Shown in pieces: positions 11,501 through 26,500 of a stretch of 64,000 nucleotides of DNA. Position 1 is the stretch's first letter; each line of letters starts with the position of its first letter. Under the pieces are notes generated by a model, which saw nothing but the letters and a program-made list of their open reading frames with translations, had not been told where the DNA came from and made no database searches. A program made the translations under genes and the position numbers. The stretch is from Owenia fusiformis (Eukaryota; Annelida; Polychaeta; Sabellida; Oweniidae), in the NCBI GenBank assembly GCA_903813345.2, contig CAIIXF020000001.1:38593366-38657365 (forward strand). The letters are read 5' to 3'.

Positions 11501-14500
11501 TCGATGCTATTTTGATTATTAACAATATTATTAATAGGTTCTCTTCTCAGTTATGATAATATAATATTTTCCACATATGATCCAGCTGCTGCATCCATAC
11601 AGTTTACATTAAAACTAAAGAATGTCAATTACTTATTGTGTAGTTATTGCATTAATAATTTCCTATTGTTTTCTTTCAACTCAGTATGTCAAGTTGATAT
11701 CTAGTCGATTTCATTTAAATGCGAAATCCTAAATCAAGATCACTATGAACGAAATGATTAACGATATGTGATAATTAACAGCTAGAGTACATGTATACAT
11801 GTAGTTGATCGCTATTATTTCATCAATATGGCAAAGTATCCGCACCATAGATCATCTAATATGTTGCAATTTCCATGTAATATAACATGCAGTTGAAAAC
11901 AGCATTTATTTAAACATCAACCTGTTGCTATAACAGTGAATACTAATATAATTTACAGCCAATTCACAGCACATTTATCTCATTGTTATTTTCAATTGGA
12001 ACTTGTACATTAATTCCCACGCATTTGAATTCATTTGTCCTACACAACATTACAGGCTCTCACATTTGTCCTATATAAAACTATAACAGAATATATATGA
12101 AATTAAAGGCAATATAACATAACAATTTGTTCAATCCAATATGAGGCCCTGCAACTGCAATATAACAAGCTCTTACAGAATTTATTCTATCCAATATATC
12201 AGGCTCTGCTATTTAACAGGCTCTAACAGAATTTATTCTATATCCAATATATCAGGCTCTACAAAATAACAGGCCCTAACATAACTGTCCAATATATCAG
12301 GCTCTACAATATAACAGGCTCTAACAGAATTTGTCCTATCCAAAATATCAGGCTCTGTAATATAACAGGCTCTAACAGAATTTGTCCTATCCAATATATC
12401 AGGCTATGCAATATAACAGGCTCTAACAGAATTTGTCCTATCCAATATATTAGGCTCTGCAATATAACAGGTTCTAACAGAATTTGTCCTATCCAATATA
12501 TCAGGCTCTGCAATATAACAGGCTCTAACAGAATTTGTCCTATCCAATATATCAGGCTCTGCAATATAACAGGCTCTAACAGAATTTGTCCTATCCAATA
12601 TATCAGGCTCTGCAATATAACAGGCTCTAACAGAATTTGTCCTATCCAATATATCAGGCTCTGCAATATAACAGGCTCTAACAGAATTTGTCCTATCCAA
12701 TATATCAGGCTCTGCAATATAACAGGCTCTAACAGAATTTGTCCTATCCAATATATTAGGCTCTGCAATATAACATGCTCTAACAGAATTTGTCCTATCC
12801 AATATATCAGGCTCTGCAATATAACAGGCTCTAACAGAATTTGTCCTATCCAATTTATCAGGCTCTGCAATATAACAGGCTCTAACAGAATTTGTCCTGT
12901 CCAATATATCAGGCTCTACAATATAATAGGCTCTAACAGAATTTGTCCAACTGTATAAAAAATATCGCATTCTCTGACAGAATTTGTCCTAAACAATATA
13001 CACTGGTCGGAATCAAGCGACCAAAACCTTAGCATCTAAGATGGTGGACGGTAAGTGTTGATTTCGATATTTTTAGTTTTAATTGAATTAAACTACTTTA
13101 TAGTTGACACAATGCTTTGATATTTGTACTTCTGCTACTACAGTAGTTTCTTAGTATGGTATAAATATCGATTAGAACATCTTATCAAAGTCACTGACGT
13201 AGCTAGGATTTGACAGGAGGGGGTTCAAACATTTTCGGCGACGTATTTTTTGAGCCACCTAATGGTGAATTTGGTGAAAACTTTTTCTATGCTAATCTCT
13301 GCCTAATTTGATCAAATTTTGCCAAATTTGCTTATATTTTGTCAAATTTGCTTATATTTTGTCAAATTTGCTTATTTATTAGTTTTAAAGAGCAAAATCA
13401 TAAGACAAGTGAAATATCCCTTTTTTTTTATTTATTGATATATTTATACAAAGAATACATTAAACAAATGCACATGTGCTTGTGGCTGGGCATCAGCATT
13501 ATCAGCCACGTTTGCAAAAATATCATCAAAATATGGTTTTAGGCCACTGCATTGGAGCAATGATTTGAGGGATGTCAGGTTTACATGTTTAGGAAAAGTC
13601 AATGTTGTGATATTAGACTTACAGAGAATGCAAATGTTCTTATCATTACCTAATTTCTGTTGGTTCAATTTAATTTCCACATAATGTAAAAGGCACATAT
13701 TATATTGGCATTCCAGATGTCATCATAGCATATAAAAAAAATAATACAGTTCTATTGATTAAATTAAAATAGAATATAACATTAACTAATTTTTCCTGGC
13801 AATTCAAATAACATCTTGACACACATTTTACGAGTATGTGTACATACTTTTAATGTTGCGAAAGACAGACTAATATTCAAAGCAGTATAAAATGCAACTG
13901 TTTCACAAGAGATCTATGTTTATCTATGTTTTTGTTTTACATATTTAAGATGCAACATATAAAATTCAGATTTTTCTAATGTATTTACTTCATCTATTGA
14001 TTTCTTCTTGGTCTGAAGTGGGTGGAAATATAATCAATCCATTATTAAACAATTTATTCTATCATGTTCATAAAGCAATACACCCCCCCCCCGGCAAAAA
14101 ATGTTCTTTCAAAATCATGCAGTTTTTCACCATTTTGAGCACTTTTCAAGTAATTTTAGTCATATTTGGGCCAAAATTGTCAAATGTGAACCCCCCTGGA
14201 AATTTTTGAAAACTGAACCCCCCCCCCCCCCCTTGGCAAATCCTGGCTACTGGCCTGCACCCCCTCCCATGATAAACTGTCCCTTACCTCTTTGTGGAGT
14301 TTCCATATCCTTCAGCAGTGTCAAGTGTTTGCTTTGAATCTTGTAGAAGTTTGCCTCTGTTTCTGTCATTTTCCTGGGAACAAAAAGGTTATTCCTATAT
14401 CCTCAGTATCTCTTTGCAATGAAACAAGCTCAAAACATGAGAGGTACTGTAGGGTCAGAGAGGGGTGTCCCTCTCTCGGTAAGATTCGTTTCAATTGGCA

Positions 14501-17500
14501 ACTACATGTAGTGTGTTGATAAATCGTACATATTTACCAAATACACTTCAACATGACTTTTATACATCTGATTTTTAACATCAAGATTGGTATTACTCAA
14601 GATTGGTATTACATCTGAGATGGTTAACCTAAAAGCTGTTAAAAAATAATCAGCTTACATTGTAAGTTGTGTCTCCCTAGCTGCGTCATAACTCCTGAGT
14701 TGATTGAGCTCTAGTAATTCCTTGTTTAATAATTTGTTCTGCATCTCATATCCATGGCACATGTCCTGTAAAGGATAAACAATTGACATAAAATGACCAA
14801 ACTTCTATTCAGGATAGCAATTAATTTTCAGATGTAGACCTGCACATTTTTGAAACTAATTAAGGTTTAGTGTCATGTTTCGCACAATTACACCTTGTTC
14901 AATTCCTTTCATTTTACATGGTTTATTCTGTCTATTTCTAATGGTTGCCATTTTGTGCATATTTTACAAAACATGCTTTAAACACTGTTGTCATGTCTGG
15001 AGGCTAACTTGAACATATCGGGTAGTTGTCAGGCCCATAGCCAGGATTTGCCAAGGGGGAGGGGTCACTTTTTGGAAAATTCTAGGGGGTTCACTTTTGA
15101 CAATTTTGGTCCAAAAATGGCCAAAATCACTTAAAAAGTGCTCAGAATGGTGAAAAACTGCATGATTTTGAAAGAATTTTTGGCCAGAAGGGGGTTCGCT
15201 CGAATCCATTGAACCCCCCCCCCCTGGCTACGGGCCTGGTTGTGTACTACACGAGCACAGACATCTTGTATTATGGCTCATGTCTTCCTTCTTTCAAGGT
15301 TTTAAGGGTTGTTAGTGCAGACATCAGCACCACAGATAAAAAATCTGGTTGGATTTATGTCTGGTGAGTGTGGCACGTTTTGGCATTTGGAGCATATTTT
15401 GTAAATGACCATAAAATCGTGACCACTGGAGATAAAGCATTGAAACTTAATAGAAGGAAAGAAAATTGAACAAGGTTTAATTGTGCAACATATGACTTCA
15501 AACACATGCTGAATGACTGAGTTATCAACATACATATGTTTGGGCATGGGCTTTCAACTTGAAACCCCATGGTTTGGGTCAACATTCTTGGGATAAAAAG
15601 AGTTCAAACATTAATTTAGACCCATCCCATACAATTTGAAAAACTTGCACCTTGTATCTATCTAGTTGTATCTTGATTGGTTCTTCGGGGACAGCAGGCT
15701 GAATTACAGAGGGTACCTGGGATTTGCTAATAGATTCTAGGGTCTCAGATAGGTGTATCAATGCATCTTCCCCATCTTCTGTTGATACACTAGATAAAGT
15801 AGACACTCTCTACAAAAATATAATACAAAATATCAAATCAATGAGTTCATTTGTATGCCTCTCAGAAAGAAGGGGCTTTATACAATAAAGTAGCATCCGT
15901 ATACTGTATGTACTTCCATGTATTATCGATGACACCCTACAATTTTTGTAAGAATTGATAACTTCCCTCAACAAACATGCATGAGTCAGTGAAAAAATGA
16001 GATTTATCAGAGGCATTATACAAGAACATTTGAGCCATTCAGGTAAGAAACATGCAACAGAAGAATCTGCATGTAATCAATGGAAACATCAACCATTGAA
16101 AACAACTTGACAAGGGCTTTTGCAGTCACCGTTCTCAACCTATCCCAATGTGAACTATGAATCATGCAATAACAGACAGTTGAAGAAAGCATGGGCATTC
16201 ATCTAGTTGAATGCCCATGAAGAAAGAAGAAGGGACAGAACAGCGAGTATAAAATGTTGGAAGCAATATTTTCAAAAAGCATGTCAGGGTTTTCTTTACA
16301 ATGGCAATTTTATTTTCTGAAAAAATTAAGATATTTAAGATAGAGAGATGTCCAAATTCATAAGTATTTAAAAGGGATATTGCCTTTCTCAGAACCATTT
16401 CCAGGTAACCGTAGAAATCTATTAAGAAACATGAAATAAACTCAGGTCTGTTGGCGATTTTAAAAAATAGGATGTAATTATAAGATCGAGAGCCTGTAAA
16501 AACTAATGTCTCTTTTCCATCTACTTCCTCTAATGGTAGTCATTCAGACCTATCTTAAAATGTAACTTTCGTTATTACTACATGTATTTCCAAAGATATG
16601 TACCTGTTTCTGCTCAAGCGTTGATACTTTATCAGTGAGTTGCATCACTATTGCATCTTTGGCCTGCATAATCTCCTTTAACATTACTATCTGCTCATTG
16701 AGCGCCTGTATCTCACCCAGCGCACATCTAGGATATACAAGAAACAGGGTTACTACAATGCAAGGAAGAGATTTAAATCTTCATTATTTTCAAATATTTG
16801 TTCATCTATTCTATTGTACCATTTCTTGTGTGTTCAATGCTGACAATGCTTTGAGCAATGTAACCATATTACAACCATACAATTCCATGGTATAACTTCT
16901 ATTTGGACATTGTAATGACAATGCTTTGAACAATGCAACCATGTTACAACAATACAATTCCATGGTATACCTTTTATTTGGACATTGTAATGCACCTGGC
17001 ATAATTATTAACACCATTCTTGCATTTTCTAGCGAGAAATCAAAACGGCGGTTTGACATTGATTCATGATGTAGCATCCGGAGATTTCAGAATGAACATT
17101 AAAAATGGCTGAACTTCCAATAGCTCTCATGTGGAAATCACATTTTAGACGCGACTTCATAAATTTCTGTAAAAAGCGCCATTTTGATTTCTCGCCAGAA
17201 AATGTTATTAAAAAATTCAGTATATCAGTGTTTCAGGCATTACGATTACTGTAGTATGAAGAGGCTCACTGATTGCGGCTAAAGGCTGTTGTATCAGAAT
17301 CAGACACAGCCTTTGAAATAGGTAATCCATGCATATACCTCATTTTCTGAATATTCTGTTCATTCTCCTGCCTGGTGGCTGTTAAAAGATGTTCTAGCTC
17401 CACATTGAGTCTCTCCTTTTGGCTGAGTATATCACTGAATGATTGCATGGGACTGCTGAGTATTGTCTTTCTGAATTTAACAACGCATATCCATATTAGA

Positions 17501-20500
17501 TTTACAGTATACATAGCTCCAATTACTAGTTGAAGAAATTATGCTCTATAACATCATGAATTCACCTTTACAGTATTTGAATCGATGTGCAAGTAAAATT
17601 GCAAAGCCTAGAATCACACCGGAATAGCCTGACAATGATAAAGTCAGATATCGTTGTCGCTAATGGCGGACATACTACTGTAACCGTCGCTTCAATTCTT
17701 TAATCACTTGGTCCTTATTTCAAGGGATTTTATCGTCGCTAATTCTGTGCATGTATTAAGCTCTTGTGATGATGTATCATATGAAATCCTAATTTCGATC
17801 AAATTGGGTTGTGAATCTCGTCTTCGGTATCGTCAATGACAACGAAATCTGAATTTGAAATAATTTACAAAGACAACGGCATATGGTAAAACATTGTCCG
17901 ATGTCCGTTACTCATTTTGATCGGTTAAATTAAAGACTTTATTTTGATGGTAGAACATTATTAACCGTACAATGAGTATAGATACACGTTGATTGATTGT
18001 TGTTCCAAAGGAATTTAGTCTAGGTGCTTTATTAAACATACAGTTTATGAAAATCTAATTGAAGCGATGGTTGTGTCCACCACTCATGACAACGGTTTCT
18101 GACTTTACCGTTGTCAGGCTATTCCGGTGTGAGAATGACACAAGCATGTATTTTTTAAGGGAGGTGAGGTGCATTTGGGTTCTTCAAGGTTAACATTCCA
18201 TATATAATAATGAAAAAATCATTCTTAAGTTAATGTGGACTACCATCATTTTTTCAATAATTTAGTCAAGGAGAGTATGCTTTATACCAAATGGGTAACA
18301 AGGTGCCATCCACATCTTAAATGGTTATAAATAATTGTAATGTTACTTTTAAACTTCTCAAGCCTCTTAAAGACCCATAGAAAGAAACCTTACTGAGTAT
18401 CTTTATCCCGTACGAGAACATCAATTTGTTTCTGTAAGACTTGCACCATCTCCCTGTGAGCAAGGATCTCATCAGATTGTTCCTGGAGATCACTCTTCAA
18501 TGATGTAACATATGACTGTAGCTGGAAGTTCAATAATGTAACATATGACTGTAGCTGGAAGTTCAATAATGTAACACAAGACTGTAGTTGTAAGTTCAAT
18601 GATGTAACATATGACTGTAGCTGGAAGTTCAATAATGTAACACAAGACTGTAGTTGTAAGTTCAATGATGTAACATAAGATTGTAGCTGTAAGTTCAATG
18701 ATGTAACATAAGATTGTAGCTGTAAGTTCAATGATGTAACATAAGATTGTAGCGGTAAGTTCAATGCTGTAACATATGACTGTAGCTGTAAGTTCAATAA
18801 TGTAACATGAGACTGTAGCTGGAAGTTCAATAATGTAACATATGACTGTAGCTGTAAGATCAATTATGTAACATAAGATTGTAGCTGTAAGTTCAATGAT
18901 GTAACATAAGATTGTAGCTGTAAGTTCAATGATGTAACATAAGATTGTAGCGGTAAGTTCAATGCTGTAACATATGACTGTAGTTGTACGTTCAATGATG
19001 TAACATGAGACGTTGGAAGTTCTCAGATGTAACACAGAAATGCAGCAGGATGTTCAATGATGCAGGATATGCATATAGCTTTAAGTTGAATAATGTTTAG
19101 TATTTTAATTTTTTTATAGACCTTAATGAAGCTCTAGATAATCAGGATGTTCCCGACTAGTTACAGATTGTTACAGATACAATACATACCTGATTACATT
19201 TTTGGCATGAGATCTCTGGAAGTCCTAGTTGAGGCTCAGATACATCAATATTATCCACTGATTTCCCCCTTGGTGTTAGCTTTGACTTTAGTTTTTGAAA
19301 GCTGCTTGGACGCTCAACATTTTGACCCTGTATATCTGTAAAATGGTTTCTAAAATGTGGGATTCATATATGTGTAAAATATGTTGCTAAAATTGACCCT
19401 CCGTATATGTTAAAAATATTGACATAATGTTGACCCTGTATTTCTGTAAATTACATTGCCAAAGTGTTGACCCTATACATCTGTAAAATACATAGTTGAA
19501 ATGTTGGAAATTACATTGCTAAAATGTTGACCATGTATATCATTCAATACTTGAGCCTGGCCATAGGAAAACTGGTCTTATCACAAAAATTAAAATTGTG
19601 CTACAGAGCCAAAAATGTTAAGAGAAATGAAAAGATTAAGAGGAAAATGTGCTAAATTATAATCCGACTTTTTTGGTCTATATATGCAAGGAAAAATCGT
19701 TAAATCATAAGTCATGGCTCATTGAAAGTTTTTTTTGTGCTTTTTAAGTTAAACAAAAAAAACAAAATATTGAAAAATCTGTGATAAGACCCCTTTTCCT
19801 GTGGCCTGGCTCACTTATTCTTGAATTGTATATTTTGTCAAATAAACTTCTTTTATTTCCATTTTGTAATACTGTTGTACTTATATACTTAAGTAGCTTA
19901 CCAGAAATTCCCTGTTTTGTATTTCTTAGTGATACCACTGTATTTTTCAGCTCATTACCAAGATTTGATAATGACCAATTGTTATGTTTTGGCTGTGTCA
20001 TAGTAGCCCCTATTCCTACCACTCCTATAGGGGCCTCAATAGGGGGAATAAAACCATGTAGCTCTTCAGATGGAGTGATACTCTTTGGCTGACTTGCTAA
20101 ACCATTATTTTCTCTCTGGAAAGATGATTACATTAATTTTCAGCTTTTAGCATTATAAATATTGGCTATGATTTATCATGGGCTCTATCAGATGGGTATG
20201 CAACGAGCCATTGGCGCCGTGTTAAATGGTGGCCTCGGCTTGGCGAAGAACCGGAAGTTGACGCAACGGGGAAAAAATAATGTCCGAAGTTGAAGCCTCG
20301 TAGATTCTACTCTTATTTCCGCAATGAAACCCAACTAACCTTCACAAATATTGGTAAGACATTTGACATTTACTTCACTTTAGTGTAGAACTTGTTTAAT
20401 AGGCATCAAATTGCCTAAATTGGCCACGATATTGATTTACATTGTGAAAATCGAAATCCGCCATTATTTTTTTTGCTCGTCAATTTTCTTCATTTCAACA

Positions 20501-23500
20501 CTGAATTTCAGGACTTTGAACCTATTCATGACACATTTGAGTACACATTTATTCACAAAGTTAGGCTTAATATGTTGAATCATCGTTGTTTTTGAAAAAA
20601 ACGTGACAAAAGTACACCCCTTTTTGTATCCAATTTTCAATCCACTGTGGCTATATTTACCAAATTTTCTCATTTTGTCAAGTTGTTCAGTTTTGATATG
20701 AAACATGACTGGTATAAAGTTTATACACCATAAGAAAGCCCAATTTGTCTCCTATCTGATGATGTGACTGTTTCTTGGGGAAAAGTAGTATATTTTCTGT
20801 AATGGCTTGTTAAAAATGAGACAAAATGACATTTCGGTCCATGTGAAACCTGTAGCGACGACTGAATTTTCTGACTTTTGTCAAGTTGTTCAGTTTTGAT
20901 ATGAAACATGACTGGTATAAAGTTTATACACCATTGTAAAGCCCAATTTGTCTCCTATCTGATGATGTGACTGTTACTTGGGGAAAAGTAGTATATAATC
21001 TGTAATGGCTTGTTAAAAATGAGACAAAATGCCACTTCGGTCCATGTGAAACATGAAGCGACGAATGAATTTTCTGACTTTTGTCAAGTTGTTCAGTTTT
21101 GATATGAAGCATGACTGGTATAAAGTTTATACACCATTATAAAGCCCAATTTGTCTCCTATCTGATGATGTGACTGTTACTTGGGGAAAAGTAGTATATA
21201 ATCTGTAATGGCTTGTTAAAGATGAGACAAAATGCCATTTCGGTCCATGTGAAACATGAAGCGACAAATGAATTTTCTGACCTTTGTCAAGTTGTTCAGT
21301 TTTGATATGAAGCATGACTGGTATAAAGTTTATACACCATTATAAAGCCCAATTTGTCTCCTATCTGATGATGTGACTATTACTTGGGGAAAAGTAGTAT
21401 ATTTTCTGTAATGGCTTGTTAAAAATGACACAAAATACCATTTCGGTCCATGTGAAACCTGTAGCGACGAATGAATTTTCTAACTTTTGTCAAGTTGTTC
21501 AGTTTAAATGAGAAACATGACTGGTATGAAGTTAATACACCATTTCAAAGCCCTGTTTGTCTCCTATCTGATGATCTTACTCTAATCTGGGAGAAATTAG
21601 TATATTTTCTGAAATGGCTTGTTAAAAATGACACAAAATGCCATTTCCATCTCCGTTGGAACTGTCACAATGACTACATTTTCTCATTTTGTCAAATTGT
21701 TCAGTTTTGATATGAAACATGACTGGTATAAAGTTTATACACCATTAGAAAGCCCAAATTCTCTCCTATCTGATGATGGGACTGTTACTTGGGGAAAAGT
21801 AGTATATTTTCTGTGATGGCTTGTTAAAAATGAGACAAAATGCCATTTCGGTCCATGTGAAACCTGTAGGGACGAATGAATTTTCTGACTTTTGTCAAGT
21901 TGTTCAGTTTTGATATGAAACATGACTGGTATAAAGTTGATACACCATTATGAAGCCCAATTTGTCTCCTATCTGATGATGTGTCTCTTACTTGGGGAAA
22001 AGTAGTATTATTTTCTGAATTGGCTTGTTAAGAATGACACAAAATACCATTTCAGTCCATGTGAAACCTGTAGCGACGAATGAATTTTCTGACTTTTGTC
22101 AAGTTGTTCAGTTTAAATGAGAAACATGACTGGTATGAAGTTAATACACCAATCCAAAGCCCAATTTCTCTCCTATCTGATGATGTGACTGTTACTTGGG
22201 GAAAAATAGTATATTTTCTGAATTGGCTTGTTAAGAATGACACAAAATACCATTTCGGTCCATGTGAAACCTGTAGCGACAAATGAATTTTCTGACTTTT
22301 GTCAAGTTGTTCAGTTTAAATGAGAAACATGATTGGTTTGAAGTTAATACACCATTCCAAAGCCCTGTTTGTCTCCTATCTGATGATCTTACTCTAATCT
22401 TGAAGAAATTAGTATATTTTCTGAAATGGCTTGTTAAAAATGACACAAAATGCCATTTCCATCTCCGTGGGAACTGTCACAATGACTACATTTTCTCATT
22501 TTCTCAAATTGTTCAGTTTTGATATGAAACATGACTGGTATAAAGTTTATACACCATTAGAAAGCCCAATTTCTCTCCTATCTGATGATGTGACTGTTAC
22601 TTGGGGAAAAGTAGTATATTTTCTGAATTGGCTTGTTAAAAATGACACAAAGTGCCATTTCGTTCCATGTGAAATCTGTAGCGACGACTAAATTTTCTGA
22701 CTTTTGTCAAGTTGTTCAGTTTAAATGGGAAACATGACTGGTATAAAGTTTATACACCATTTTAAAGCCCTAATTGTGATGATGTGACTGTTACTTGGGG
22801 GAAAGAAGTATATTTTCTATAATGGCTTGTTATAATTGACACAAAATGCCATCTCCATTTCCATGACAACTATTGAGACAAGTACTAGTAATTAAGTTTT
22901 TGTTGATTTGTTCAGCTTGGATAGTCAACATGACTGGTAGCAAGTTTATACACCATTTTAAAGCCTTCTTTGTCTCCTATCTGATGATCTTACTCTTATT
23001 TGAGAGAAATTAGTAAATTTTCTGAACTGGCTTGTGAAAATGACACAAAATCCCATTTCCATATATGTGAAAACTGTCACGACGACTACTTTTTTTGACT
23101 TTTTCAATTTGTTCCATTTTAATAGTCAACATGACTGGTAGCAAGTTTATACACCATTTTAAAGTCATCTTTGTCTCCCATCTCATGATCTTACTCTTAT
23201 TTGAGAGAAATTAGTAAATTTTCTGAATTGGCTTGTTAAAAATGACACAAAATCCCATTTCCATATCCGTGAAAACTGTCGCGATGACTTAATTTTATGA
23301 CTTTTTCAATTTGTTCCATTTTAATAGGAAACATGACTGGTTTAAAGTTTATACACCATTTTAAAGCCCTTTTTGTGTCCTATCTGATGGTCTTACTTTT
23401 ATTTGGGAGAAATTAGTAAATTGTCTGAACTGGCTTGTTAAAAATGACACAAATCCCATTTCAGCCAACGTGAAACCTGTCTTGATGACTAATTTTAATG

Positions 23501-26500
23501 ACTTTTGTCAAATTGACCTGTTTTAATAAACCATTTTAAAGCCTTCTTTGTCCCTTATCTGATGATGTTACTCTTATTCATGTTTTTTGGGAGAAATAAG
23601 TTTATTTTCTGTAGTGACTTGTAAAAATGACACAATTGTATAGTGTGTAATTGATATAGAAAATGAGCGTGTATGTATTTTCTAATACTAATGCTGTAAT
23701 GAAACTTATTTTTTCAGTAATGATTGCATCTTTGAAAGTTGGATGAGACTGCTACAGGGGAACGCCCATATTTTAGAGCTGCATCTTGCAGTCCTGGCCT
23801 GCTATAGTCCTGGCCTGCTATAATTAGGTACATTTCTAAGTAGTCTAGTTTTCCATGTATAACTTCAAACTGAAATGGCATTTCTTGGAATCCCGAGTCT
23901 TATAATGCCTAAAAACATAATATAAAGAACTAGTAAAGTAGTGATCACAAGGAATTACCACAGTATTGTTTTTAAACAGAAAGTAACAGGAACATCCTTT
24001 AAAAGAACACAAAAATCATGAATTGCTTGATATTGAATAAGATGAACAAAAAATTGGAGATGTTTTTCTTTAATTTTCTTAAAACCTGCATAACTTTAAT
24101 GCTGTTAAATTGTTTTCAGGTCACAGCACATTCTGCACTCATTCCTATCAGCTTCATATCAGCATCTACCTGAAACACATAGGATGTTTGTGGATTAAAA
24201 ACATGTCACCAAGAATCTTATACTAGGACTTCAAAACAACATTATTTAAAAATGTGATAGATCTTTCAAAACGATAGTATCTTAATAATTACATTGAGTA
24301 TAAACTGATAAAGACAGCCTAAGCAAATGTGCTTTTTACATTCTACAGGGACTTAAATTAAGCCACCTCAAGAAGGTACAAGATTTGATGCTACCCACCT
24401 TGCACCTCACAGTGTGATCTTTGTGTAGTATCAGTTGTATTTGATGACAATTGTAGTCTTAAAATGAAATAAATGATTGATGATTTCTCTGATAAGTACA
24501 TGTCTTGTGTCAGTGCTATCCAGTGAGCCTTTTTTAGCATTACTTGGCCTCCTTTTTAGATTAAAAGACCAAATTATCAAAAGATTGGCATTAAATCAAA
24601 AAAATTTGGGCCCAAATATCACAGATTGAAGTGGTGGTTGTCTTCAAAATTCTTTATCCCAAGGCAGGTCCATAGCCAGGATTTGCCAGGGGGTTCATTT
24701 TTTGAATAATTCAATCCAGGGGGTTCACTTTTGAGAATTTTGGCCCAAAAATGCCCAGAATTACTTAAAAAGTGCTTAGAATGTTGAAAAACTGCATGAA
24801 TTTGAAGCCGGGGGGGGGGGGGGGGGGGGTACTGACACTAAATGTGGACACTGCCCAGGCAAGGGGAAGGGGTCGAACTCCCCCCCCCCCCCCCCCCGCC
24901 GAAAATTATTGCAAATTCATGCACTTTTTCACCACTTTGAGCACTTTTCAAGTTAAATAGTCCAAAGTTGTCAATAGGGAACCCCCCTGGAACACTTAGA
25001 AAGTGACCCCCCCCCCTTAGCAAAGCCTGTCTACGGCCCGCTACCCGTTGATGAGATATAGGGTAAACTTTTATCATGGTCAGCTATGAGAATCACATCC
25101 CCAGTTTCCAACCTGTCCAATTCATCCATTCCCGGGAAAATACGTCATAACGCACTAGACGAAAATGCGAATAATAAATATCGTAATATCGTGAAAACGA
25201 ACTGACGGCAAATGAAAATTCCGCTCGATAATGTACGTGATTTACCATATTCTATGGCCACTGAGTGCAAGAATTGGCTAGAGACTCGAGTAATACGTGA
25301 TTATGTTTTTTAGCATAAATAATTATCATCATTCGTTATTAAACTTAATGATTTATAACAATAACATGATTGTTGTGGACTTAGGCCTATTTTTGTGTTT
25401 TTCTTTCGCTTTGACATTATTTGAAAGCTAGAATTCGCAATATATGTTGCTAAATTTAGAAAAATTAATTTTTCTTGGATTTGCGATTTTTCGTGATCTG
25501 CGCATGCGCAAGATAGGTGGCGCAATAGTACTAATCTCCATTTTGAAGATTTTTGAAGAGCTCCTACAGCCATTCCGCGGCCACCATTCTATCCGTTTCA
25601 CACCCAGGTGGTAGCAACAGTGTCAAGATATAGGGACAGAAAATATTGACATTTTAAAAGTACCGTTTTTTCGTTTTGTTATTATGGAAAGTCAAACATG
25701 ACTATAGATGATGTTTTATGTAGGCATTTATGTATGATACTTAACCATACTCTACGAAGAATGGATGATTTTTGTAGGCATTTATGTAGGCATTCTTAAA
25801 ACACGTTACTTTGCCTTAAAAACGTTACTTTATTGGACTTTAACTTTTCTCCTCGAAGAATGGATGATTTTATATTAGCATTTTCATAACACAGTACTTT
25901 GCCAATAAAACGTTACTTTATTGGACTTTAACTTTTCCCCACACATGCCGGAATGTATGATTTTTTATGAAGGCATTCTTAAAACACGTTACTTTGCCTT
26001 AAAAACGTTACTTTATAGTCTAACTTTTCTCCTCGAAGAATGGATGATTTTTAGGTAATTTTCAAAACACAGTACTTTGCCAATAAAACGTTACTTTATC
26101 GGACTTTAACTTCTCCCCACAAAGAATGTATGATTTTTTATGTAGGCATTCTTAAAACACGTTACTTTGCCTTAAAAACGTTACTTTATTGGACTTTAAC
26201 TTTTCTCCTCGAAGAATGGATGATTTTTAGGTAGGCATTTTCAAAACACAGTACTTTGCCGATAAAACGTTACTTTCGTGGACTCTAACTTTTCTCCTCG
26301 AAGAATGGATGATTTTTTAGGTAGGCATTTTCAAAACACAGTACTTTGCCGATAAAACGTTACTTTCGTTGACTCGCGTGGACTCTAACTGTTTCCATGC
26401 CAAGTTGTTAAAACACGTTACTTGGCCAGTTTATTCCTTCAAGTGTCGAACATTTTAGCCTGGCATTTTTAAAAAGCGTAACTTTGGCCGATTTCCGTAA

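Noticed and set aside
12304-12970. Two 188-codon open frames with 17-residue repeats
   Set aside because: They come from the 51-bp unit, which is a multiple of 3 and free of stops in these frames. No splice signals or unique sequence support a protein.
20464-22691. Series of 60-86 codon frames with similar proteins (such as MFHIKTEQLDK)
   Set aside because: They are satellite monomers. The 203-bp period is not a multiple of 3, so the frames break at each unit.
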